Positions 44,798 through 53,844 of a DNA stretch of 64,000 nt are shown here, piece by piece (the first letter of the stretch is position 1; every line of letters begins with the position of its first letter). Source of the stretch: Niallia sp. FSL W8-0635 (GTDB taxonomy: Bacteria; Bacillota; Bacilli; Bacillales; Cytobacillaceae); contig NZ_JBBOYD010000001.1 of assembly GCF_038007965.1 (NCBI RefSeq), positions 2,210,501-2,274,500 of the forward strand. Direction: 5' to 3'. Under the pieces are notes generated by a model. The model saw nothing but the letters and a program-made list of their open reading frames with translations, was not told where the DNA came from and did not search any database. The position numbers and the translations under genes were made by a program.

Positions 44798-47700
44798 GAC
44801 CTTTAAAGCTTACCATGCAGGCGTTTGGACCTTATGCCCATAAAGAAGTCATTGATTTCACTGTTTTAGGGAATCGGACGATGTTTGTTATCTCTGGTAA
44901 AACAGGTTCAGGAAAAACAACGATTTTTGATGGAATTAGCTATGCCATTTACGGTAAAGCAAGTGGGGAAGATCGAAATGGTCAAGAATTAAGAAGTCAG
45001 TTTGCAGACGATTCTTTGTTAACAGAAGTTAGTTTTGAATTTAAATTAAAAGAAAAACGTTATTTAATTATCCGTTCTCCACAGCAAGAAAAGAAAAAAG
45101 AAAGAGGAGATGGATTTACGACAATTGGAGCGAAAGCGGAGCTCTTTACCTTTGATGAAGATGGGAAGGAATTACTCGTTGCCTCGTCGGTTCGTGATGT
45201 GGATGAAAAAGTGAAGGAAATCATGCAAATAGACAGCAATCAGTTCCGACAAATCCTCATGATTCCACAAGGGGAATTTCGCAGATTGCTTACCTCTGAC
45301 AGTAAAGAAAAAGAAAATATCTTGCAGCGGTTATTCCATACAGAAATGTATAAACGTATAGAAGAGCGATTAAAGGAACAAGCACAAGGTCTAAAAAAAG
45401 AGGTCGAACAAAAGACATTATTACGCAACAATGCATTAACTAAGATAGCTGCAGTGTTTCATAAGGACTTAATAGCATTAATCGAACAAGGAAGCGACAA
45501 TGATGTTGCTATTCTCCCGCTATTAGAACAAGAAATAGAGTTAATGGATGAAGAGATAAAAAAATTACAGACAAAGCTCGAACATAAAAATAAAGAACGG
45601 GATGTAATTAGACAGCATTTATATGAAGCAGAATCTATTTTAAAGCAAATGAAGCTAAAAGAAGATCTTTCTGCAAGGTTAAAAGAATTGGAAAGTCAAA
45701 AAAAGGATTACACAGAAACAGAAACGAAAATCGATTTGGCACAAAAAGCTGCTCTTCTTGCACAGCAAGAGGAAATTTGCCACCATTTAAAAAGACAAAT
45801 CGATGATAGCAAAGCAGAAGAAAAGCTGCTTCGTTCTACTTTAGAAACGATTCAAGCACAGCTAATCGAAGCGGAACAACAATACAAGGAAGAAGTAGAA
45901 AAGGAAGAGGAACGCAAACAATTAGCTAATTACCTTGTTGAATTAAAAAACATGGAAAAGGATGTTCTCCAATATGCAGAGGTGGAAGGGGAGCTTCTCC
46001 AATTAAAACAATCCATGGAAACACATGCTTCCCAGCAAGAAACACTTCAAAAACAACGAAAAGAAAAAGAAATTACTATTCAAACATATAAAGAACGGAT
46101 AAAGCAATTAGATGGAATGAAGGAAATGCTTCTAGAAAATAAAGACAAGATTCGAAATCTGCAATCCATATTAGAGCGAATAAACGATTATATGGAAGTG
46201 ACGGATACTAGCATGAAACGGAAGGCTGATGCCAAAACAAAGAAACAGATGCTAGACAATGTAGTAAAAAGATTGGAAGATGCAAAAGCATTAGTAGAAA
46301 ATCTGGAGAATAAGTGGATTACCAATCAATCGGTTATGTTGGCGACAAGCTTAAAGACTGATGAAGCTTGCCCAGTTTGCGGAAGTGTACATCACCCGGA
46401 TCCTGCGACCAATTTATTTCATGACGATGATTTCTCAGAAGAGGATCGCAAAAGTGCAAAAAAAGATCTTGAAATGATAGAGAAGGAAAAAACGATAGCA
46501 GAAACTGCTTGGCTCGAAGCAAATACGCAATGGAAATGGTTAGCCGAGGATGCGCAGAATAAGCTGAAAAAGGTCATCGATATCTATCCTTCGTTTACGG
46601 AAGAGGATTGCTCGGTAGTAGCAAATACAATTCAAAGTCAACTACAGGAATTAAGCCTTGAACAAAAGAAATTAGCGATGCAAACAGCAGAGATGGAAAA
46701 AATAAAGCAATCGCTAACAGATGTTGAGGTGCAATTACAGGAAGTGCACGCACAGCTTGATAAAATAGCTGAAGGAATGGCAAAAACTTCTATTGCATAT
46801 ACAGAGCAAAACACGACGTTGAAAAAAATGAAAGAAACGATTCCATCTGATTTACGAGAATTATCTAAGTATAAAAAAGTATGGCAAGAAAGCTCTCTTC
46901 GATTAGAAAAAATGGAGGCTCGCTTTAAATTTGCACAAGAAAAGCTACAAAGTACAAAAGAAAAATGGCAAAAAGAGTCGGTTCGTTTAGAAAGTCTCGA
47001 AAAACAAATCAAACAGTTATCTGACAACTTACAGGCAGAGAGAGAGATTTTCCTAGATAGAATGGCAAAGCAAGGTTTTCCAACCTATCGAGCTTATGCA
47101 GAAAGTAAACTACAGGATCAAGAAGTGGAAAAGCTAAAAGCTGCTGTCCAAGCTTATCGAGAAGAGTGTCGTTCTGTTTCTGATCGATTACAGGATTTAG
47201 AAGAGGCGCTAAAGGATATAACTGTACCAAATATGGAGGAACTACAAAAACAGTTAAGCCTTATTGTGGAAGAAGCAAGTAGATTCCAACAAGAACATAC
47301 GAATATGCTCATAAAGCAAAAAGATAACAAGGAAATTCAACATCAGGTAGTAGAAATAAATAAGAAAGTCAAAGAGTTAGAAAATCAATTTAAGCTTGTT
47401 GGGCATTTATATGATATTTCTAGAGGGCAAAACTCCCAAAGAATTACATTTGAACGTTATGTTCTCGCATCATTTTTAGATGAAATTTTACTTCAAGCAA
47501 ATAGTAGACTGAAAAAAATGACGAGTGGAAGATATAAACTGGTCCGAAAAAGTGACCGGTCAAAAGGAAATGTGCAAAGTGGCTTAGAATTACTCGTATT
47601 CGATCAGTACACGGGACAAGAAAGACATGTTAAAACATTGTCAGGCGGAGAAAGTTTTAAAGCAGCACTATCATTGGCTTTAGGTCTAAGTGATGTGGTG

Positions 47701-47934
47701 CAAAATTTTGCTGGTGGTATCTCACTGGAAACAATGTTTATCGATGAAGGCTTCGGAACATTAGACCCAGAGTCATTAGATCAAGCAATTGAAACACTGA
47801 TGGATATCCAAAACTCAGGACGATTAGTCGGCGTCATTTCCCATGTTCCTGAATTGAAAGACCGAATGGAAGTAAGGCTAGAGGTAATCGCTGGACAAAC
47901 AGGAAGTACTACTCGCTTTGAATATATACAGTAA
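44794..47934 (+). CDS. sbcC: Nuclease SbcCD, ATPase subunit C
   Basis: A 1046-residue SMC-like ATPase, the Rad50 counterpart. The N-terminal Walker A GKTGSGKTTIFD and the C-terminal signature LSGGESFKAALSLALGL with Walker B METMFIDEGFGTLD enclose about 800 residues of coiled coil. The zinc hook EACPVCGSVHHP lies near the middle and joins two SbcC arms. Length and layout are normal. Coupled to sbcD. Confidence 0.96.
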   Translation: MRPLKLTMQAFGPYAHKEVIDFTVLGNRTMFVISGKTGSGKTTIFDGISYAIYGKASGEDRNGQELRSQFADDSLLTEVSFEFKLKEKRYLIIRSPQQEKKKERGDGFTTIGAKAELFTFDEDGKELLVASSVRDVDEKVKEIMQIDSNQFRQILMIPQGEFRRLLTSDSKEKENILQRLFHTEMYKRIEERLKEQAQGLKKEVEQKTLLRNNALTKIAAVFHKDLIALIEQGSDNDVAILPLLEQEIELMDEEIKKLQTKLEHKNKERDVIRQHLYEAESILKQMKLKEDLSARLKELESQKKDYTETETKIDLAQKAALLAQQEEICHHLKRQIDDSKAEEKLLRSTLETIQAQLIEAEQQYKEEVEKEEERKQLANYLVELKNMEKDVLQYAEVEGELLQLKQSMETHASQQETLQKQRKEKEITIQTYKERIKQLDGMKEMLLENKDKIRNLQSILERINDYMEVTDTSMKRKADAKTKKQMLDNVVKRLEDAKALVENLENKWITNQSVMLATSLKTDEACPVCGSVHHPDPATNLFHDDDFSEEDRKSAKKDLEMIEKEKTIAETAWLEANTQWKWLAEDAQNKLKKVIDIYPSFTEEDCSVVANTIQSQLQELSLEQKKLAMQTAEMEKIKQSLTDVEVQLQEVHAQLDKIAEGMAKTSIAYTEQNTTLKKMKETIPSDLRELSKYKKVWQESSLRLEKMEARFKFAQEKLQSTKEKWQKESVRLESLEKQIKQLSDNLQAEREIFLDRMAKQGFPTYRAYAESKLQDQEVEKLKAAVQAYREECRSVSDRLQDLEEALKDITVPNMEELQKQLSLIVEEASRFQQEHTNMLIKQKDNKEIQHQVVEINKKVKELENQFKLVGHLYDISRGQNSQRITFERYVLASFLDEILLQANSRLKKMTSGRYKLVRKSDRSKGNVQSGLELLVFDQYTGQERHVKTLSGGESFKAALSLALGLSDVVQNFAGGISLETMFIDEGFGTLDPESLDQAIETLMDIQNSGRLVGVISHVPELKDRMEVRLEVIAGQTGSTTRFEYIQ

Positions 47935-48119
47935 GCCTATTTAGAGGGGCATTCCTTATTAGGTCCCTAAAAAGTAACTAGAGTTCTACGAAAAAAGAAA
48001 ACATGATAAAGAGCTTGTCCTTGATAAAAATAGTTTATCCAAAACCGTACCGGATACAGCTTAAATTACCATTTAAATACTATAGCAAAAAAACAACATC
48101 AGAAACTGGGAGCATTATT

Positions 48120-48665
48120 TTGCGGAAAAAAAGAAAGAAGACTGGGAGAGCTATTTTAATTTTTTTAATTTTTATCTTTATTCTTCTATTATATTGGAAA
48201 CTAAATGAACCTGAGCCAGACTACAGTAATGTGCCATTGCCTACTGAATTGAATCCGATTGTAAAGGAGAAGAAAGATACTCTTGTACAAAAGGCTGGAG
48301 ATATTGGAATTCGTATAGTGATTACAGAGGATTTTAGAAGTGTAGAAGAACAAAACCGTCTATATGAGCAAGGAAGAACGACAGAAGGTTCGATTGTAAC
48401 CAATGCAAAGGGCGGCGAGTCTTATCATAATTATGGGCTAGCAATAGATTTTGCTCTATTAGATATTAATGGTGTAGTCATCTGGGATATGAATTATGAT
48501 GGCAATGGAAATAGCAAAAGTGATTGGATGGAAGTCGTAGACATTGCAAAAGCTTTAGGCTTTCAATGGGGTGGGGACTGGGTTAACTTTAAGGATTATC
48601 CCCATTTTCAAATGGATTTTGGCCTAACCATTCAAGATTTACAAAAGGGAAAAAGACCAGAATAA
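48120..48665 (+). CDS. Membrane-anchored M15 family peptidoglycan peptidase (CwlK type)
   Basis: About 181 residues from the TTG at 48120, which follows GGGAGC. An N-terminal helix (AILIFLIFIFILLLYW) anchors it, and the catalytic domain is of the VanY/CwlK L-alanyl-D-glutamate peptidase type. Zinc ligands appear in GGESYHNYGLAIDFAL and DYPHFQMDFG, and the substrate-binding DFRSVEEQNRLYEQGR is conserved. The frame also opens at 48003, but without a ribosome site. Likely cleaves cell-wall peptides outside the membrane. A terminator follows. Confidence 0.85.
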   Translation: MRKKRKKTGRAILIFLIFIFILLLYWKLNEPEPDYSNVPLPTELNPIVKEKKDTLVQKAGDIGIRIVITEDFRSVEEQNRLYEQGRTTEGSIVTNAKGGESYHNYGLAIDFALLDINGVVIWDMNYDGNGNSKSDWMEVVDIAKALGFQWGGDWVNFKDYPHFQMDFGLTIQDLQKGKRPE

Positions 48666-48666
48666 T

Positions 48667-48706
48667 AAAAAGGAGGATGACTCAAAATAATGTCATTCTC
48701 CTTTTT
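48667..48706. terminator. Terminator between the CwlK-type gene and the M42 peptidase gene
   Basis: AAAAAGGAGGATGAC pairs with GTCATTCTCCTTTTT with one mismatch. The T tract on the plus strand is followed by the end of a convergent gene. Confidence 0.8.
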
Positions 48707-48715
48707 GTTAAAATT

Positions 48716-49762
48716 TCAAACTAATTCACTAAGTAAATAATGATAAATCAATTTCCCTGTCGCTTCAACAGAAGTAAAATGGGTACGCTCATATGCATGA
48801 GAGGAATCGATACCAGGACCAATTAGAGCATGCTTGATATCATGACCAGAGCGAATGGCCGCAGATGCATCGGATCCATAGTATGGATAAATATCTAGTT
48901 GATATGGAACCTCATGTTTATCCGCTAATTGGACAAGATGTTTTCTTAAAGCATAATGATACGGACCGCTGGCATCCTTCACACAGATGGATACAGTATA
49001 TTCATCGGTCGATTGTCCGTCTCCCATTGCTCCCATATCCACAGCCATATATTCAACTGTTTCTACTGGAATATTTGAATTTCCGCCATAGCCAATTTCC
49101 TCGTTGTTAGAAAGAAGGAAGTTTGTAGTATATGGTAATTCAATATTGTTTTCTTTTATCTTTTTCATTAATAATAAGAGAATCGCCACACTCGCTTTAT
49201 CATCTAAATGCCTTGATTTAATGAAGCCAGAAGGAGTAATCTCTACACGAGGATAGAAGGAAACAAAGTCTCCAACGGCAATGCCTAGATTTTTCACATC
49301 TTCTTGATTCTTGACGATTTCGTCTATGCGAACTTCCATATTGGCTTGATTACGCTCAGCAGTTTTAGCTTCTTTATACACATGAACAGAGGCTTGGTGA
49401 AGAAGGATGGTTCCTGTATATGTCTTACCAGTAGAAGTTTCAATCAAACAATTTTCTCCTTCAATACTGTTGTATGTAAAGCCGCCAATTAAGTCCAAGC
49501 GTAATCTGCCGTTCGGTTTAATTTCTTTAACCATTGCCCCAAGTGTATCGACATGAGCAGTAAGCATGCGCTGCTTGTCTGTAATTTTGCCAGGAATGGT
49601 CGCAATCAATCCTCCTTTGTTATTTTTATATGTAGGAATATTGGCTTCCTGTAAATATTTCTCCATCAATTGAATGATTGATTCTGTATTCCCTGATGGA
49701 CTGGTGACATTTAGTAACTGCTCTAACACAGCTAAATATTCTTTTTGGTCAATATGTATCAA
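48716..49762 (-). CDS. M42 family metallo-aminopeptidase
   Basis: A 348-residue cytoplasmic di-metal aminopeptidase of the M42 family (FrvX/YsdC/YtoP type), usually assembled as a dodecameric shell. Metal and catalytic motifs are LTAHVDTLGAMV, RHLDDKASVAILL, LSNNEEIGYGG and AVDMGAMG. The start is the TTG at 49762 after AAAGGAGGAATTTCAC. Older names such as endoglucanase M are misleading. Substrate preference cannot be read from sequence. Confidence 0.92.
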   Translation of the reverse strand: MIHIDQKEYLAVLEQLLNVTSPSGNTESIIQLMEKYLQEANIPTYKNNKGGLIATIPGKITDKQRMLTAHVDTLGAMVKEIKPNGRLRLDLIGGFTYNSIEGENCLIETSTGKTYTGTILLHQASVHVYKEAKTAERNQANMEVRIDEIVKNQEDVKNLGIAVGDFVSFYPRVEITPSGFIKSRHLDDKASVAILLLLMKKIKENNIELPYTTNFLLSNNEEIGYGGNSNIPVETVEYMAVDMGAMGDGQSTDEYTVSICVKDASGPYHYALRKHLVQLADKHEVPYQLDIYPYYGSDASAAIRSGHDIKHALIGPGIDSSHAYERTHFTSVEATGKLIYHYLLSELV

Positions 49763-50241
49763 GTGAAATTCCTCCTTTTATTCTCCATTACATTATACTA
49801 TTAAAAAAATGAATATTAAATATGCTTGTTCGCTGTTTTGCTTGCTTATGAACAGGGTAAAAAGAGAGGAATGTGAGTATTTACCATTTTCTTTTTAGAA
49901 AATATCTGCTAATATTCATTCTTGTCGAAAAAACGCAAAACCTGTTCTTTTGTCCCTTTTTTTCGTATAAATATAGATATTGCTGGAAATATACATTAAT
50001 TTAATGTAAGATGTGATTAATTTGAAATCTACTTTATGTAAATTTTATTAATAGGAAGTAAAAGGAATAACCATTTTGAAATTGATGTGTTATAATTGAT
50101 AACGTCATTTTCATTAACTGCTACTTCTTGAGAGGATGAACAAAAGGAAGGGCAGCAACATATGTAGATAAGGTAGCACTTTTTAAGGGAAAATAAACAA
50201 ATTACTAAGAGATTGTAAATTTTGAATTGAGGTGAACGGGA
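49763..50241. other. 479-bp intergenic region with the likely ltaS promoter
   Basis: TGTTATAAT at 50088-50096 is an extended -10, giving ltaS a leader of about 140 bases. No frame with a ribosome site was found. No hairpin with a T tract or recognisable riboswitch was found. Confidence 0.5.
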
Positions 50242-52203
50242 TTGAAAGGTACAGCGGAATTATTTCGTAAAATTTTATCAAAACATTCTTCTTTCTTTTT
50301 AATCGCCATATTTTTATTTTGGATGAAAACATATATTGGATATAAGGTAGAGTTTAGCATTGGTGTAGAAGGACCTATGCAGGAATTTCTATTATTTATT
50401 AATCCATTAAGCTCTGCACTGCTCTTTATCGGACTTGCTTTATTTGTTAAAGGGAAAGCACAGCCTGTGTATATTACAATTAATACGGCGTTAATGTCAG
50501 CATTATTATATGCAAACATTGTATATTATCGATTCTTTACAGACTTTATAACAGTTCCAGTTGTAATGCAGGTAAAAGTAAATGGTGGACAATTAAGTGA
50601 CAGTATTTTATCGCTACTAAAACCATATGATATTCTTTATTTCCTAGATGTAATTATTTTAATCGTATTACTAGCAACAAAAGCGTATAAACCTACGATA
50701 CAAAAGAATAGAAGAGCAGCAAAATCTGTTTTTGCGTTAGCTATTTTGACATTTGTTATTAACTTAGGTTTAGCAGAGGCAGATCGCCCGCAATTATTAA
50801 GTCGGTCATTTGATAGAAACTATTTAGTAAAATATTTAGGTGCTTATAACTTTACCGTATATGATATCGTGCAAAATGCTAGATCTGAAAGTCAAAGAGC
50901 ATTAGCAGACAGCAGTGATATTACAGAAGTACAAAACTTCATAAGTGCTAATTACGCTGAGCCAAATGAGAAATACTTTGGAGCGGCTGAAGGTAAAAAC
51001 GTTATTTACGTTTCATTGGAATCATTACAAAGCTTTATTATTAATTACGAATTAAATGGAGAAGAAGTAACGCCGTTTTTAAACTCATTAATTAAAGACG
51101 AAAATACATTTTATTTTGATAACTTCTTCCACCAGACAGGACAAGGGAAAACATCTGATGCAGAATTTATGATGGAAAATTCCTTATATGGAATGTCCCA
51201 AGGTGCTGTATTTGTAAACAAAGCGCAAAATACATTACAATCAGCCCCAGCGATTCTTAAAGGAGAAGGATACACTTCTGCTGCGTTCCATGGTAACTAT
51301 AAGACTTTCTGGAATCGTAATGAAATGTATAAAACGATTGGATACGATTATTTCTTTGATGCTGATTACTATGATATGTCAGAAGAAAATACGAAAAACT
51401 ATGGGATGAAGGACATTCCGTTCTTTGAACAAAGTATGCCTTTACTGGAAGGTTTAAAGCAACCATTCTATACGAAGTTTATTACTTTATCTAACCACCA
51501 TCCATTCGAAATGGATGAAGGCGATACAGACTTCCCAGCAGGTGACTTTGGTGATAATGCAGTAAACCATTATTTCCAATCTGCTCATTATCTAGATGAA
51601 TCAATCCGCTTATTCTTTGAAGACTTAAAGGAATCTGGATTATATGATAATACAGTTATCGTTATGTACGGTGACCACTATGGTATTTCAGAAAACCATA
51701 ATAAAGCAATGGCACAAGTACTTGGTGAAGAAGAAGTAACACCATTTATGAACACGCAGTTACAACGTGTACCATTATTTATCCATGTACCAGGCGTAGA
51801 AGGAAATGTAGTAAGTAAATTTGGTGGCGAAGTAGATGTAATGCCAACATTAATGCATCTTCTAGGTATTGATACAAAGGAGTATTTACAAGTTGGTTCT
51901 GATTTACTTTCTGAACAACATCGCGAAACAGTTCCATTTAGAAATGGTGACTTTGTGTCTCCAACACTAACAAAGATTGGTGATAACTATTATAATGCTG
52001 ATGGCGAGTTAGTTGATGCAGCAGAAGGTGCTGAGCAAGCAGAAGCAGCAGCTGCAGAATTACAAGCATCTGACAGCATTGTAATGAAAGATTTATTAAG
52101 ATTCCATAAACCAAATGGATTCACACCGATTAACCGTGAGGATTATAATTATATAAAAGGAACGTCAACAACAACTGAAACTGAGGAATCAGTAGAAGAA
52201 TAG
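50242..52203 (+). CDS. ltaS: Lipoteichoic acid synthase LtaS
   Basis: A 653-residue polyglycerolphosphate synthase: about five N-terminal membrane helices, then an extracellular sulfatase-like domain from about residue 215. The catalytic threonine is in TGQGKTSDAEF. Metal motifs are VIYVSLESLQS, FHGNYKTFWNRN and MYGDHYGIS. The start is the TTG at 50242 after TGAGGTGAACGGGA. The C-terminal tail is acidic and Thr-rich (TSTTTETEESVEE). Which of the several Bacillus paralogues (LtaS, YfnI, YqgS, YvgJ) it corresponds to is not resolved. Terminator follows. Confidence 0.93.
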   Translation: MKGTAELFRKILSKHSSFFLIAIFLFWMKTYIGYKVEFSIGVEGPMQEFLLFINPLSSALLFIGLALFVKGKAQPVYITINTALMSALLYANIVYYRFFTDFITVPVVMQVKVNGGQLSDSILSLLKPYDILYFLDVIILIVLLATKAYKPTIQKNRRAAKSVFALAILTFVINLGLAEADRPQLLSRSFDRNYLVKYLGAYNFTVYDIVQNARSESQRALADSSDITEVQNFISANYAEPNEKYFGAAEGKNVIYVSLESLQSFIINYELNGEEVTPFLNSLIKDENTFYFDNFFHQTGQGKTSDAEFMMENSLYGMSQGAVFVNKAQNTLQSAPAILKGEGYTSAAFHGNYKTFWNRNEMYKTIGYDYFFDADYYDMSEENTKNYGMKDIPFFEQSMPLLEGLKQPFYTKFITLSNHHPFEMDEGDTDFPAGDFGDNAVNHYFQSAHYLDESIRLFFEDLKESGLYDNTVIVMYGDHYGISENHNKAMAQVLGEEEVTPFMNTQLQRVPLFIHVPGVEGNVVSKFGGEVDVMPTLMHLLGIDTKEYLQVGSDLLSEQHRETVPFRNGDFVSPTLTKIGDNYYNADGELVDAAEGAEQAEAAAAELQASDSIVMKDLLRFHKPNGFTPINREDYNYIKGTSTTTETEESVEE

Positions 52204-52211
52204 AATGCATT

Positions 52212-52248
52212 AAAAAAATCTCTTTCCAATTGGAAAGAGATTTTTTTT
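52212..52248 (+). terminator. Terminator after ltaS
   Basis: AAAAATCTCTTTCC-AATT-GGAAAGAGATTTTT, a perfect stem with a T8 tail. Confidence 0.92.
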
Positions 52249-52395
52249 GCTTATATAAAAGAGGCCTAAAAGTTCAAAAATATTTCATCAAATTCTTTTC
52301 AAAAAAGGCTTGCAGGTTGAGAAGTATGAGAGTATGATAACTATGAATATTTCAGAAATTGAAATAATTTTGATAAGAAAAAGGATGATATAGGA

Positions 52396-53646
52396 ATGAT
52401 AGAATCAGAACAGACGAATTCAGAAAATGAAAGGCTTAGCATCAAGAATGGAATTTACACAACGATAATATTGAACATCTCTAATAACTATTTTCCCCTC
52501 TTTGCAATAAGTGTTTTGGGAGCTACCAATTATCAAGTTGGATTAATTAGTTCACTTCCACAATTTATTGGAATGTTTGCGATGATTATTGGTTCATTGA
52601 TCATTAATCGACTTCAGGAGAAGAAGATGTTTACCGTGTATTCTTTTTTAGCTGCAAGGCTTTTTTTAGTTGGTATTGCATTAGTCGTCTTTATACCTGA
52701 TAAATATCAAGTAATCGTCTTTATTGTTTTGGTTGGACTCATGAATTTTCCTTTTTCCTTTGCGAATTTAAGTTGGCAGGCCTTTATTGGAGATATTATT
52801 CAAGAAGATAGACGAAGTGGTTTTTTTAGCACAAGAAATAAGATGATGACCTTAATTGGTATGATATCGACGTTCTTTATTGGTATATTTCTTCAGTTTT
52901 TTGATAAAGCAGATCCAATTCCTTATGTTGGTTTGTATTTCATTGCCTTTATATTTGGATTGCTGGAATTGTATTATTTAAAACAGCATGAAGAGCCGAA
53001 AATGAAAAAAATAACTAAAGAGAGTTCTTCCTTATTTGGTATTTCGGTCTTTAAAAATAAATCTTTTTTATATTTTATTATTAGTGCGTTGTTCTTTAAT
53101 TTTGCGTGGCAAATGTGTTGGACTTTGTTTAGTATCTATCAAATAAAATATGCAGGAGCAACAGGGTTGTGGATTAGTTTATTTGCCGTTGCCAATTCGA
53201 TAGGCCAAATTATCAGTTTTAAATGGTGGGCGAGAATGGCAGATAAGCATTCTAATGCAAAGATGCTTATTCTAGTATCAATCGGAATGGCGCTTGCACC
53301 ATTTATAACCATTGTTTCAACCAATCTTGTTTTTCTTGTTATTACAAATATATTTACTGGATTGTTTGTATCCGGCACTGTTTTAATGCTGTTTAATCAA
53401 TTGTTGGATGTGACCACAACGGAAAACCGCAGTATCTGTATATCGAATTATAATATTCTACTTGCCTTTGTTGCTTTTATCGCACCACAGTTTGGTGTCT
53501 TTCTCTTAGAAACAACAAATATATATACGGCTATGAATATTTCAGGTTTTTTAAGAGCATTTAGTGGAGTATTTTTCTTTTTTCTCTATTTATATTTAAA
53601 AAGAGGAGAAGGGGTTCCGTTCAAAAGAAAGATTGCAAAAGTATAA
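52396..53646 (+). CDS. MFS transporter
   Basis: A 416-residue major facilitator with about twelve membrane helices (QFIGMFAMIIGSLIINRLQ, VFLVITNIFTGLFVSGTVL and others). The loop after helix 2 reads NRLQEKKMFT, a weak form of the family motif, and a second positively charged loop EDRRSGFFSTRNK lies between helices 4 and 5. The last element pairs with a phase shift typical of efflux-type members. The ATG follows AAAAAGGATGATATAGGA. The substrate is unknown, and no regulator is adjacent. Confidence 0.85.
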   Translation: MIESEQTNSENERLSIKNGIYTTIILNISNNYFPLFAISVLGATNYQVGLISSLPQFIGMFAMIIGSLIINRLQEKKMFTVYSFLAARLFLVGIALVVFIPDKYQVIVFIVLVGLMNFPFSFANLSWQAFIGDIIQEDRRSGFFSTRNKMMTLIGMISTFFIGIFLQFFDKADPIPYVGLYFIAFIFGLLELYYLKQHEEPKMKKITKESSSLFGISVFKNKSFLYFIISALFFNFAWQMCWTLFSIYQIKYAGATGLWISLFAVANSIGQIISFKWWARMADKHSNAKMLILVSIGMALAPFITIVSTNLVFLVITNIFTGLFVSGTVLMLFNQLLDVTTTENRSICISNYNILLAFVAFIAPQFGVFLLETTNIYTAMNISGFLRAFSGVFFFFLYLYLKRGEGVPFKRKIAKV

Positions 53647-53660
53647 TTAGACATAATAAA

Positions 53661-53685
53661 TCCCATATCCGTAAAGGATATGGGA
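53661..53685 (+). terminator. Hairpin after the MFS gene
   Basis: ATCCCATATCC and GGATATGGGAT form a perfect 11-bp stem around GTAAA, with only a short T-rich tail (GTCTATTCTT). Confidence 0.6.
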
Positions 53686-53844
53686 TGTCTATTCTTATAA
53701 TAGTGGAAAAACGATTGTAGATATGTTAAAATAAATGAATCTTTTAATGATGTCATTAAAATGAAAATAATTATAAATTATCTATTTTAATGATAACACA
53801 TAATTATTCTGCTTGTCAAGATAATTGATTAGGGGTGGAAGGAC

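Noticed and set aside
50140..50200. Possible T-box element before ltaS (AAGGTAGCAC-like sequence)
   Set aside because: No T-box core AGGGTGGNACCGCG, specifier stem or terminator pair is present.
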